6,242 nucleotides of DNA from Hyphomicrobiales bacterium (GTDB lineage Bacteria > Pseudomonadota > Alphaproteobacteria > Rhizobiales > Aestuariivirgaceae): contig PLXI01000180.1 in the NCBI GenBank assembly GCA_003151375.1, positions 7,002 through 13,243 of the forward strand. Direction: 5' to 3'. Both the position numbers and the translations under genes were made by a program. Under the pieces are notes generated by a model, which had not been told where the DNA came from, did not search any database, and was given only the letters and a program-made list of their open reading frames with translations. Below, piece by piece: positions 1-6,242 of this stretch; the stretch's first letter is position 1; each line of letters begins with the position of its first letter.

Positions 1-790
1 TTTTGATTTTGAATGGGCCAATGCCAATTTGTTTAATGGCCTTAACACGAGGGTCTATGGCTATTATTCAGGCTCAGCCCTGTCTTCACTGGGCAGGCCT
101 GCGGATGCAGCAGAATTAACTGTGTTGGGCGATGCCGCCAAAACTTTACGTTCTGATTTTTTGGATGGCACCTATAAGCTTCCAATCACTAATGCCAGTG
201 GCCATGACCGCAAAGTCTTACGGAAGGCGGCTGATTTGTTGGCGCAGGCTGGTTGGAAAGTTGCTGATGGAGTTTTGAAGAATGATAAGGGTGAGGCACT
301 GGCTTTCACCATCACAGTTCAAGATGCCGATCAAGAAAAACTGGCTTTGCATTATCAACGCTCACTGGCTTTGATGGGTGCCAAAGTTGAAGTGAAGCGG
401 GTGGATGATACCCAGTTCAAACAACTGCAAACGGCTTATGATTATGACATGATCCCCGTAACGATTTACAATTCACTTTCGCCGGGCAATGAGCAGACGT
501 TATATTTTGGCTCGTATGGCCGCGAACAGCAAGGCACGCGCAATTATGCCGGCATTCATGATGCAGGCGTTGATCAAGCAATTGGGGCCATGGTGCAGGC
601 GCGTAGCAAGGAAGAGTTTGAAGCTTCAGTGCGGGCGGAAGACAGATTGCTGGCTTCTGGCTTTTATTTCGTGTCACTATCTGCACCTAATCAATGGGTA
701 GGAAGATGGGCGCGCATTGGTTCTATGCCACCCGATAAACAACCATTGACTGGCTTTGAGGCAACAACTTTGTGGAGTGACACCAAGTGA
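1..790 (+). CDS. ABC transporter substrate-binding protein, family 5 (YejA-like), C-terminal part only
   Basis: This is the C-terminal 262 residues of a periplasmic solute-binding protein that delivers peptides, or opine-like compounds, to an ABC importer. The frame is open from base 2 with no stop, and the first visible residues (FDFEWANANLFNG) already match the interior of YejA-type family 5 proteins, so the gene begins outside the window. The TTG at 29 is an internal codon, not a start. Family landmarks are the aromatic NLFNGLNTRVYGYY segment near visible residues 9-22, a lysine-rich alpha/beta stretch around 'AAQAGWKV'-type sequence (here LLAQAGWKVADG), SLSPGNEQ at visible residues 158-165, and a C-terminal LTGFEATTLWSD. 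The signal peptide and N-terminal lobe are not visible. Its stop overlaps the start of the DsbA-family gene. No permease or ATPase gene lies downstream, so any transporter partner must be upstream or elsewhere. Family assignment is firm; the ligand cannot be read from the sequence. Confidence 0.85.
   Translation, partial: FDFEWANANLFNGLNTRVYGYYSGSALSSLGRPADAAELTVLGDAAKTLRSDFLDGTYKLPITNASGHDRKVLRKAADLLAQAGWKVADGVLKNDKGEALAFTITVQDADQEKLALHYQRSLALMGAKVEVKRVDDTQFKQLQTAYDYDMIPVTIYNSLSPGNEQTLYFGSYGREQQGTRNYAGIHDAGVDQAIGAMVQARSKEEFEASVRAEDRLLASGFYFVSLSAPNQWVGRWARIGSMPPDKQPLTGFEATTLWSDTK
774..777 (+). promoter_or_regulatory. Ribosome binding site for the DsbA-family gene
   Basis: GGAG lies nine bases before the GTG at 787, inside the last codons of the solute-binding-protein gene. 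It supports the GTG start over the ATG at 799, which would shorten the protein by four residues and would remove the first beta strand leading to the CPWC motif. Confidence 0.6.
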
Positions 791-1419
791 AAATTGAGAT
801 GATTTCAGATGTTATTTGTCCTTGGTGCTTTCTCGGAAAACGCCGCTTAGACAAAGCGTTAGCCTTGGTTCCCGAAATTAAGGTTGAGGTGATATATCGC
901 CCCTTCTTTCTTGATCCCAACATTCCACCTGAAGGCCTCAGCCGCAAAGCCTATATGCACAGCAAATTTGGTGATCGCGATTTGAAGGCCATGCATAGAC
1001 CGCTTGAAGAGGCCGGCAAAAAAGACGGCGTACCTTATCATTTTGATAAAATCACCCGCACCCCTAACACTTTGGATGCGCACCGTTTGATCCGCTGGGC
1101 CAAGCAGTTTGTGCCCGACAAGCAGGCCGAAATGAAAGAGGCATTGCTGTGCGCTTATTGGCGCGATGGCAAAGACGTGGGCGACCATAAAGTGCTGGCC
1201 GAGATTGCCACATCAGTCGGCATGGATGGGCGTGAGATTATGATTTTGCTTTCGCAGGACACGGATAAACGCGAAGTAATGGAAGAGGTTGAACACGCTT
1301 ATCAGCTTGGTGTTTCTGGTGTGCCAACTTTTATCATCGATAATAAATATGGCATCTCCGGCGCGCAAGAAGTGGAAACTCTAGTACAGACGATCAGAGA
1401 TATTGCGTCGAAAGCTTAA
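787..1419 (+). CDS. DsbA-family thiol oxidoreductase, FrnE-like (cytoplasmic)
   Basis: A 210-residue thioredoxin-fold protein of the FrnE/DsbA superfamily, complete. The redox motif CPWC is at residues 11-14, straight after the first beta strand (KIEMISDVI). A helical insertion carries the family signature NTLDAHRLIRWA (94-105), followed by YWRDGKDVGDHKVL (124-137) and the cis-proline loop SGVPTF (177-182, P180), which faces the active site. There is no signal peptide, so it should act in the cytoplasm, unlike classical DsbA. Relatives are often labelled 2-hydroxychromene-2-carboxylate isomerase, but the two active-site cysteines favour a dithiol oxidoreductase or disulfide isomerase; characterised FrnE proteins are linked to oxidative stress. 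It starts with GTG overlapping the upstream TGA (GTGA), which points to translational coupling with the solute-binding protein. Its TAA overlaps the mfd stop on the other strand. The physiological substrate is unknown. Confidence 0.88.
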   Translation: MKIEMISDVICPWCFLGKRRLDKALALVPEIKVEVIYRPFFLDPNIPPEGLSRKAYMHSKFGDRDLKAMHRPLEEAGKKDGVPYHFDKITRTPNTLDAHRLIRWAKQFVPDKQAEMKEALLCAYWRDGKDVGDHKVLAEIATSVGMDGREIMILLSQDTDKREVMEEVEHAYQLGVSGVPTFIIDNKYGISGAQEVETLVQTIRDIASKA

Positions 1420-1421
1420 GC
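1414..1421. other. Shared palindromic stop codons of two convergent genes
   Basis: The perfect 8-base palindrome GCTTAAGC contains TTAA at 1416-1419, read as TAA on both strands: bases 1417-1419 end the DsbA-family gene and 1418-1416 end mfd. The genes therefore overlap by four bases tail to tail. I looked on both sides for a GC-rich hairpin with a T-run and found none; the best nearby is a four-base-pair stem TAGT-TTC-ACTA at 1425-1435, too weak for an intrinsic terminator. Confidence 0.8.
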
Positions 1422-4400
1422 GGCTAGTTTCACTAAATTCTGCAACAACAACCTTGTGCCTCTAAGCCTCGCCTTGGCATCGGCCCAATCGCGCAGCAGC
1501 ACGAGGCTCATGTCTGGCCGCAGTTTTACCAATGTGCCCTGCCCTGAAATCCACTGAACTAAAGCGGGTGGATTTGAGAAGACGCCTTTGCGGAAAGCTA
1601 TTGTGGCCCCCTTCGGCCCGGCATCAACCTTTTCCACATTGGCCTTCCGGCAGAGCAGCTTGATAGAGACAATATCCAAAAGGTGATCCACCTCCTCGGG
1701 CCGCTTGCCAAACCGGTCATGCAATTCCGCTGCAAATGCATCCACATCGGTTTGCTCGGCAAAATCAGACAGACGGCGATAGAGCCCAAGTCTGGCCTGC
1801 AAATCGCTAACATAGGACTCTGGGATGAGCACTGAGGTGCCAATGTTAATGGTGGGTGACCATTGGCCTTCAGCCAATTGCTCCAGTCCCCCTGCGCGCA
1901 TGGCGGCCACTTCATCTTCCAGCATGGATTGATAAAGTTCAAAGCCCACCTCACGGATATTGCCATGTTGTTCTTCACCCAGCAAATTGCCGGCGCCACG
2001 AATATCCAAATCATGGCTGGCAAGATTGAAGCCTGCCCCCAAACTGTCGAGCGATTGCAGAACCTTTAAACGTCGTTCCGCCATAGCGGTGAGTTGTTTG
2101 CCTGCTGCTGTCGTGAACAGTGCATAAGCGCGCTGCTTAGAACGGCCCACGCGGCCACGCAACTGATAGAGCTGAGCAAGACCGAACATATCAGCGCGGT
2201 GAATAACCAATGTGTTGGCGGTAGAAATATCTAATCCCGACTCAACAATGGTTGTCGAAAGCAACACATCAAAGGCCCGGTCATAAAATCCAGTCATAAT
2301 GTCTTCGAGTTCAGTTGGTGCCATGCGGCCATGGGCGGCGCGGAATTTAATTTCAGGCACAGCCTCACGCAAGAATTCGGCAATCTCATCGAGGTCAGTT
2401 ATGCGCGGCACAACATAAAAGCTTTGGCCACCACGGAAATGTTCACGCAACAGATGCTCACGGATCACCACTGGATCAAAAGGTGCGATGTAAGTGCGCA
2501 CCGCCAAACGATCGAGCGGTGGCGTGGTGATGAGCGACATTTCACGAATGCCAGAAAGAGCCAGTTGTAAGGTGCGCGGGATTGGCGTTGCCGAAAGTGT
2601 CAAGACGTGCACATTGGCGCGCATTTGTTTCAGACGCTCTTTGTGTTTGACGCCGAAGTGTTGTTCCTCATCGACAATCATCAAACCCAAATCACGGAAC
2701 TTGATGCTGTCAGCGAGCAAGGCATGTGTGCCGATGATGATATCAATCTGGCCCTCGGCCAGTTGCTTTTTGCTTTCTAAAAGTTCCTTGCGCGGAACCA
2801 ATCGTGAAGCTTGCGCGATGCGTAACGGCAGGCCTTTAAACCGCTCGGTGAACGTTTTGAAATGTTGCCGTGCTAACAATGTTGTAGGCACAACCACTGC
2901 CACTTGCTTGCCTGCATAGGCCGCCACAAAGGCGGCGCGTAACGCCACTTCAGTTTTGCCAAAGCCCACATCACCGCAAATCAGGCGGTCCATTGGGCGG
3001 CCTTTTTGTAAGTCTTCAAGTACGGCTTCGATAGCGGTGAGCTGATCCTCGGTTTCTTCGTAAGGGAATCTCGCGCAGAATTCATCAAAGGCACCTTCGG
3101 CTGGGGCCAAAATGTCACCGTCTTTCAATTCACGCGCCGCTGCGGTTTTGATCAGGTCGCCAGCAATTTCTCTAATGCGTTGTTTGAGTTTAGCTTTTTT
3201 TGCCTGCCATGCGCCGCCGCCGAGCCGATCAAGTTGCACGCCTTCGGTTTCGGCACCATAGCGTGAAAGCAGTTCGAGGTTTTCAACCGGCAGAAACAGG
3301 CGCGAATTTTCGGCATAAACCAACAGTAAACAATCATGAGGTGCACCTTGCACGTCAATGGTGCGCAGGCCCTCAAAACGGCCGATGCCGTGATCGACAT
3401 GCACCATCAAATCGCCGGGTGACAAGGCAGAGAGCTCTGATAAGAAATCAGCGGCCTTCTTGGCCTTCCTGGCACGGCGCACCAAGCGATCGCCCAAAAT
3501 ATCTTGCTCAGAAATGATGGCAAGGCCGGGCGCTTCAAAGCCTTGTTCCAATGGCAATACGATAACACCGCAAATGGTGGTTTCCAGCGAAGTGGCTTTT
3601 TCCCAACTGTCTAAAATCACCAGTGGCGAAAGTTCATGATCGCGCAAGATTGTGGCGAGGCGATCTGCCGAACCCTCGCTCCAACAGGCAATCAGCGTGC
3701 GCACCGATGCCTTGCGCAAATGCTCTGTATGCTGATGAACTGCATCATAGACCATGCCCTGCCCGCCACTGCGTTCAGCGGCAAAACTGCGGCCTTGTTT
3801 GCCTTCGGCTGATAGAGCCGCTGAGTTAGGGCTGGCAAAAGGCGACTGTTCAACCAGCGTGAGATCAGCGGTAATTTGCGCCCACTCCGTTGCTGTCAGA
3901 TAGAGCCGCTCAGGCGGCAGTGGTTTATAGGGTGCGGCTCCGAAGCTTTGTTTGCCCAATGCCTCTTTGCGGGCATCATAATATTCGGCAATCTGCTCAT
4001 GACGCGCTGCCATGCTGGCTGAAACTTCATGGCCCAACCACCAAATGGCATTGGGGAGATAATCAAATAGCGTTTCCAACTCTGGCTGGAACAGAGGCAG
4101 CCAATGTTCCATGCCTTGATAGCGTCTGCCCGATGTGATGCTTTCATAAAGCGCATCATTGAGGTCAATGCCACCAAAGGCCTGCCCATAAGCAGTTCGG
4201 AAACCAGCGATGGAATTGGCATTGAGTAGAACTTCGTTAGCAAGATTGAGGCGCAGCTCTTTTAATTGATCAGTTGAGCGCTGTGATTGAGGATCGAAAC
4301 TGCGGATTGATTCCAATGTGTCACCGAAAAAATCCAAGCGCACCGGCGCTTCGGAACCCGGCGGATAAAGATCAATCAATCCGCCGCGCACCGCAAAGTC

Positions 4401-4892
4401 GCCCTGCTCCACCACCGTGCCAACACGCGAATAGCCATTGTCGCCCAAAAATGTTTGCAAGGCATCAAGCCCAAAGCGCATGCCGGGCTTGGCGAGAAAA
4501 GTGGCGTTGGCAATTTGTGTTCTAGGTAATACGCGCTGCAAAACGGCGTTTACTGTGGTGAGCACAATGAAAGGCTGGCGGGATGGCTTTTCAAGCCGCG
4601 CTAGCGTTGCCAAGCGCCGCGCTAAAATATCAGCGGAGGGAGAAACCCGGTCATAAGGCAAACAATCCCAGGCGGGAAAGCGGATCACATCTAATTTGGG
4701 TGCAAAATAGTTGAGTTGATCTGCCAGCGTGGCCAAATGACTGTCATCACGGCACACAAACACAATCCCACGCATGGGTTCCTGCTGGGCCAATTGCGGC
4801 AGAAGAATAGCGTCCTGGCCTTCAAGCAAACTTGAGACAATAATGCGCCCTGGCTGTAATGCGCGGGCTATCAGGCCATCAGGCAGTTTCAT
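1416..4892 (-). CDS. mfd: Transcription-repair coupling factor Mfd
   Basis: A complete 1158-residue Mfd, close to the usual length of about 1150. It is a cytoplasmic ATP-driven DNA translocase that pushes stalled RNA polymerase off damaged template and recruits UvrA for nucleotide excision repair. The UvrB-like region (about 1-330) includes VRGGLIDLYPPGS, and R169, R185 and F189 match the UvrA-contacting residues known in E. coli Mfd (R165, R181, F185). A variable linker domain follows, then the CarD-like RNA polymerase-interacting domain (about 492-560; VHVDHGIGRFEGL at 497-509). The translocase has Walker A GDVGFGKT (640-647), DEEQ (741-744), SAT (767-769), TIVESGLDI (881-889) and QLRGRVGR (910-917). 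The TRG translocation motif is around 951-978 (IRGAG with R965), and the C-terminal regulatory TRCF domain spans about 1010-1110. The ATG has AGAGGG six bases upstream (4904-4899) and overlaps the sdhE stop as ATGA, so the two are likely co-translated. No motif is missing. Confidence 0.98.
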   Translation of the reverse strand: MKLPDGLIARALQPGRIIVSSLLEGQDAILLPQLAQQEPMRGIVFVCRDDSHLATLADQLNYFAPKLDVIRFPAWDCLPYDRVSPSADILARRLATLARLEKPSRQPFIVLTTVNAVLQRVLPRTQIANATFLAKPGMRFGLDALQTFLGDNGYSRVGTVVEQGDFAVRGGLIDLYPPGSEAPVRLDFFGDTLESIRSFDPQSQRSTDQLKELRLNLANEVLLNANSIAGFRTAYGQAFGGIDLNDALYESITSGRRYQGMEHWLPLFQPELETLFDYLPNAIWWLGHEVSASMAARHEQIAEYYDARKEALGKQSFGAAPYKPLPPERLYLTATEWAQITADLTLVEQSPFASPNSAALSAEGKQGRSFAAERSGGQGMVYDAVHQHTEHLRKASVRTLIACWSEGSADRLATILRDHELSPLVILDSWEKATSLETTICGVIVLPLEQGFEAPGLAIISEQDILGDRLVRRARKAKKAADFLSELSALSPGDLMVHVDHGIGRFEGLRTIDVQGAPHDCLLLVYAENSRLFLPVENLELLSRYGAETEGVQLDRLGGGAWQAKKAKLKQRIREIAGDLIKTAAARELKDGDILAPAEGAFDEFCARFPYEETEDQLTAIEAVLEDLQKGRPMDRLICGDVGFGKTEVALRAAFVAAYAGKQVAVVVPTTLLARQHFKTFTERFKGLPLRIAQASRLVPRKELLESKKQLAEGQIDIIIGTHALLADSIKFRDLGLMIVDEEQHFGVKHKERLKQMRANVHVLTLSATPIPRTLQLALSGIREMSLITTPPLDRLAVRTYIAPFDPVVIREHLLREHFRGGQSFYVVPRITDLDEIAEFLREAVPEIKFRAAHGRMAPTELEDIMTGFYDRAFDVLLSTTIVESGLDISTANTLVIHRADMFGLAQLYQLRGRVGRSKQRAYALFTTAAGKQLTAMAERRLKVLQSLDSLGAGFNLASHDLDIRGAGNLLGEEQHGNIREVGFELYQSMLEDEVAAMRAGGLEQLAEGQWSPTINIGTSVLIPESYVSDLQARLGLYRRLSDFAEQTDVDAFAAELHDRFGKRPEEVDHLLDIVSIKLLCRKANVEKVDAGPKGATIAFRKGVFSNPPALVQWISGQGTLVKLRPDMSLVLLRDWADAKARLRGTRLLLQNLVKLAA

Positions 4893-5161
4893 AAATTGCC
4901 CTCTGGAAGAAAGCCTAACATGTCTTCAAGCATGGCGGATTGTTGTTCTAAGGGAACAGTACTTTGCTTAGTGGCCCAAGACAACAAATCTTGGTCAGGG
5001 ATTTCAAGCAGATCAGCAAATTGTGTAAGCTCCGCCTGGCCCATTTTGGCTAGATTTAGCCGCGCATAGCCGCCCACGAGAATGTCCATCTCTTTGATGC
5101 CACGGTGGGTGGCGCGCCACAACAGGCGTTTACGAGTGATTTCTAAATCAGTCAGGTTCAT
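4889..5161 (-). CDS. sdhE: FAD assembly factor SdhE (succinate dehydrogenase assembly factor 2)
   Basis: A small helical protein of the SdhE/Sdh5 (DUF339) family, which promotes covalent attachment of FAD to SdhA of succinate dehydrogenase (complex II, TCA cycle and respiration). From the ATG at 5161 it has 90 residues, the usual family size. The signature RGxxE appears as RGIKE at residues 20-24, inside RATHRGIKEMDILVGGYA; this glycine and the flanking arginine and glutamate are needed for flavinylation in studied members. The later ELTQFADLLEIPDQDLLSW segment is also typical. A longer 102-residue reading from a TTG at 5197 exists, but its extra 12 residues (RCKGGAFKSAQ) do not resemble family N-termini, and AGAG at 5172-5169 is seven bases before the ATG. 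The stop overlaps the mfd start (ATGA). No succinate dehydrogenase gene is visible here. Confidence 0.93.
   Translation of the reverse strand: MNLTDLEITRKRLLWRATHRGIKEMDILVGGYARLNLAKMGQAELTQFADLLEIPDQDLLSWATKQSTVPLEQQSAMLEDMLGFLPEGNL
4899..4904 (-). promoter_or_regulatory. Ribosome binding site for mfd
   Basis: On the minus strand AGAGGG stands six bases before the mfd ATG and lies within the last codons of sdhE. It fixes the mfd start and would let ribosomes finishing sdhE reinitiate at the ATGA overlap. Confidence 0.6.
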
Positions 5162-5185
5162 TTGGGCGCTCTTAAACGCACCGCC

Positions 5186-5198
5186 CTTGCATCGCAAG
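5186..5198. repeat. Short inverted repeat CTTGC-ATC-GCAAG
   Basis: A perfect five-base inverted repeat with a three-base loop in the sdhE-recG intergenic region. It overlaps the candidate recG -35 element and could be an operator half-site pair or a small hairpin. At this length it could also occur by chance. Confidence 0.4.
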
Positions 5199-5204
5199 AA
5201 TTTC

Positions 5205-5221
5205 GCGGGTTAATTCCCCGC
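5205..5221. repeat. Short inverted repeat GCGGG-N7-CCCGC before recG
   Basis: A perfect five-base-pair GC stem around an AT-rich seven-base loop (TTAATTC), ending two bases before the recG ATG. If transcribed, it would occupy the place where a ribosome binding site should be, and no purine-rich Shine-Dalgarno is visible there. It is not followed by a T-run, so it is not an intrinsic terminator. It may be an operator, a translation-limiting hairpin, or chance. Confidence 0.4.
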
Positions 5222-5223
5222 AT

Positions 5224-6242
5224 ATGCGCCCTGCTATTCTCAACCCCCTATTCACCGAAGTTGCCTCTGTGAAGGGCATCGGTGATAAGCTTGCCAAGCT
5301 TTTCGCCAAGCTTTTGCGTGGGGATGAACTGCAACCAGTGCGTTTGGTGGATGTTTTGTTTCATCTGCCCGCGCATGTGACCGACCGGCGTTTTCGCTGC
5401 AGCATTTCGCAACTGCCGCAATCTGGCATTGCCACGCTGGAAGTGGTGATTGGCAAACACAAGCCACCACCACGCGGCACAAGGCTGCCTTACAAAATTG
5501 AGGTTCATGATGACACGGGTCAGATGAGCTTGGTGTTCTTTGCCACGCATGGTGAACAAATGTTGAGGCAATTTCCGGAAGGGCAAAGACGCCTGATTTC
5601 GGGAGAAGTTTCATGGTTTGGAATTGAACCTCAGATCAGCCATCCGGATTATGTAGTGCGACTGGAAGAGGCAGATAAAATGCCCGATCTTGAACCGGTT
5701 TATCCGCTGACTGCTGGGCTTAGTGGCAAGGTTTTCGCCAAAGCCGTTGCTGCGGCTTTAGAAAAGCTTCCACAGCTAGGTGAATGGCAAGACCCAACTT
5801 GGATCAAGTCTCGCGGTTGGATTGGGTTCGGTGCTGCATTACACACACAACATGTGCCACTTGTTGCCGGCGAGGTTTCTGCCTTAACACCAAACCGCAT
5901 GCGCTTGGCATATGATGAGTTGCTAGCCAACCAACTGGCGCTGACTTTGGTGCGCAAACACATGAAGCGCAGTACGGGCCGCGCGCTTAGTGGCAATGGC
6001 AAATTGCGAGCGGCTATCATAGCTGGCCTGCCCTATAGCCTCACCCAAGCACAACAGGTTTCGCTGGACGAAATTTATGCCGATATGGCAGCGCCACAGC
6101 GCATGATAAGGCTTTTGCAAGGTGATGTGGGTTCGGGCAAAACCGTGGTTGGATTGTTGGCACTGTGCACAGCCGTTGAGGCTGGCGCGCAAGGTGCCAT
6201 CATGGCACCGACTGAAATTCTGGCCCGACAACATTTTGAAGG
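5224..6242 (+). CDS. recG: ATP-dependent DNA helicase RecG, N-terminal part (cut by window end)
   Basis: RecG reverses stalled replication forks and processes Holliday junctions, D-loops and R-loops. The visible 339 codons are about half of the usual 690-700 residues, and the frame is open to the last base. In order: an N-terminal helical segment (LNPLFTEVASVKGIGDKLAKL), then VDVLFHLPAHVTDRR; the OB-fold wedge domain that splits forks (about 68-145); the linker YPLTAGLSGK (160-169); LAYDELLANQLAL (228-240); LTQAQ (273-277); Walker A GDVGSGKT (300-307, K306); and motif Ia MAPTEILARQH (327-337). The DEAD-box-type motif II, later helicase motifs and TRG motif lie outside. The ATG at 5224 is the first start codon after an in-frame TAA at 5173, and MRPAILNPLF is typical of alphaproteobacterial RecG. 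No clear Shine-Dalgarno precedes it. It diverges from sdhE-mfd. Confidence 0.97.
   Translation, partial: MRPAILNPLFTEVASVKGIGDKLAKLFAKLLRGDELQPVRLVDVLFHLPAHVTDRRFRCSISQLPQSGIATLEVVIGKHKPPPRGTRLPYKIEVHDDTGQMSLVFFATHGEQMLRQFPEGQRRLISGEVSWFGIEPQISHPDYVVRLEEADKMPDLEPVYPLTAGLSGKVFAKAVAAALEKLPQLGEWQDPTWIKSRGWIGFGAALHTQHVPLVAGEVSALTPNRMRLAYDELLANQLALTLVRKHMKRSTGRALSGNGKLRAAIIAGLPYSLTQAQQVSLDEIYADMAAPQRMIRLLQGDVGSGKTVVGLLALCTAVEAGAQGAIMAPTEILARQHFE
5293..5316 (+). repeat. 12-base tandem repeat inside recG
   Basis: Two adjacent copies of GCCAAGCTTTT plus one variable base (C, then G), 11 of 12 bases identical, in frame and encoding AKLF-AKLL (residues 24-31). A third AAGCTT sits just before, at 5287-5292. 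It looks like a small in-frame duplication or chance repetition of lysine-leucine codons in the N-terminal helix; RecG reading is undisturbed. Confidence 0.5.

Larger units (their letters stand above)
5162..5223. promoter_or_regulatory. Divergent intergenic region between sdhE and recG
   Basis: These 62 bases must hold, or lie close to, promoters for both the sdhE-mfd unit (minus) and recG (plus), because the genes are transcribed away from each other. For recG a weak candidate is TTGCAT at 5187-5192, a 17-base spacer, and TTAATT at 5210-5215, which would place the transcript start almost at the recG ATG. I found no convincing -35/-10 pair for sdhE; its promoter may lie inside the recG 5' end. 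The promoter assignments are inference only. Confidence 0.35.

Noticed and set aside
29..31. TTG as the start codon of the solute-binding protein
   Set aside because: The frame is open back to base 2 and the residues before the TTG (FDFEWANAN) are conserved family sequence, so the true start is outside the window.
417..686. Minus-strand open frame of 89 residues opposite the solute-binding protein gene
   Set aside because: It lies wholly inside a gene with clear family signatures, has no recognisable domain, and is rich in Cys, His and Pro as expected of an antisense shadow.
1425..1435. Possible terminator hairpin between the convergent genes
   Set aside because: The stem is only four AT-rich base pairs and has no T-run after it on either strand.
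1598..2023. 141-residue open frame on the minus strand within mfd
   Set aside because: It is on the same strand as the Mfd C-terminal region in another frame, and its residues read like a shifted Mfd with no domain of its own.
2494..2919. 141-residue plus-strand open frame opposite the mfd helicase core
   Set aside because: The opposite strand encodes continuous conserved translocase motifs; this frame is Ser, Arg and Cys rich and resembles no known family.
5248..6234. Several minus-strand open frames of 103-120 residues at the right end
   Set aside because: They are shadows of recG, which fills this region on the plus strand with an uninterrupted frame and recognisable OB-fold and helicase motifs.
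1..6242. A mobile element, defence system or other novel accessory system
   Set aside because: All coding space is taken by recognisable housekeeping families, with no transposase, integrase, long terminal repeats, array-like repeats or abrupt composition change.

Overview
The window looks like an ordinary stretch of core chromosome from an alphaproteobacterium, probably of the Hyphomicrobiales (Rhizobiales) type. This rests on the style of the Mfd and RecG proteins (for example the RecG N-terminus beginning MRPAILNPLF) and on the grouping of sdhE, mfd and recG. Base composition is close to half GC by eye, with no abrupt change. Almost every base is coding. I see no tRNA, rRNA, insertion sequence, CRISPR array, prophage or toxin-antitoxin signature, and no stretch longer than about 65 bases lacks a gene.

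Left part (1-1419, plus strand): the C-terminal part of a family 5 (YejA-like) peptide or opine-type periplasmic solute-binding protein, cut by the window edge. A cytoplasmic FrnE-like DsbA-family oxidoreductase with a CPWC active site is coupled to it through a GTGA overlap. This pair runs tail to tail into mfd, and the two stop codons share one TTAA.

Middle part (1416-5161, minus strand): a two-gene unit, sdhE then mfd, joined by an ATGA overlap. SdhE helps attach FAD to the flavoprotein subunit of succinate dehydrogenase. Mfd is a complete 1158-residue transcription-repair coupling factor with all expected domains and helicase motifs.

Right part (5162-6242): a 62-base divergent intergenic region with two short inverted repeats, then the first 339 codons of recG on the plus strand, cut by the right edge just after helicase motif Ia. 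Mfd and RecG are related double-stranded DNA translocases that act on stalled RNA polymerase and stalled forks respectively, so the right half is mainly a genome-maintenance locus with a respiratory assembly factor attached. I did not find a previously undescribed system. The findings are modest points about gene junctions, start codons and the intergenic region.
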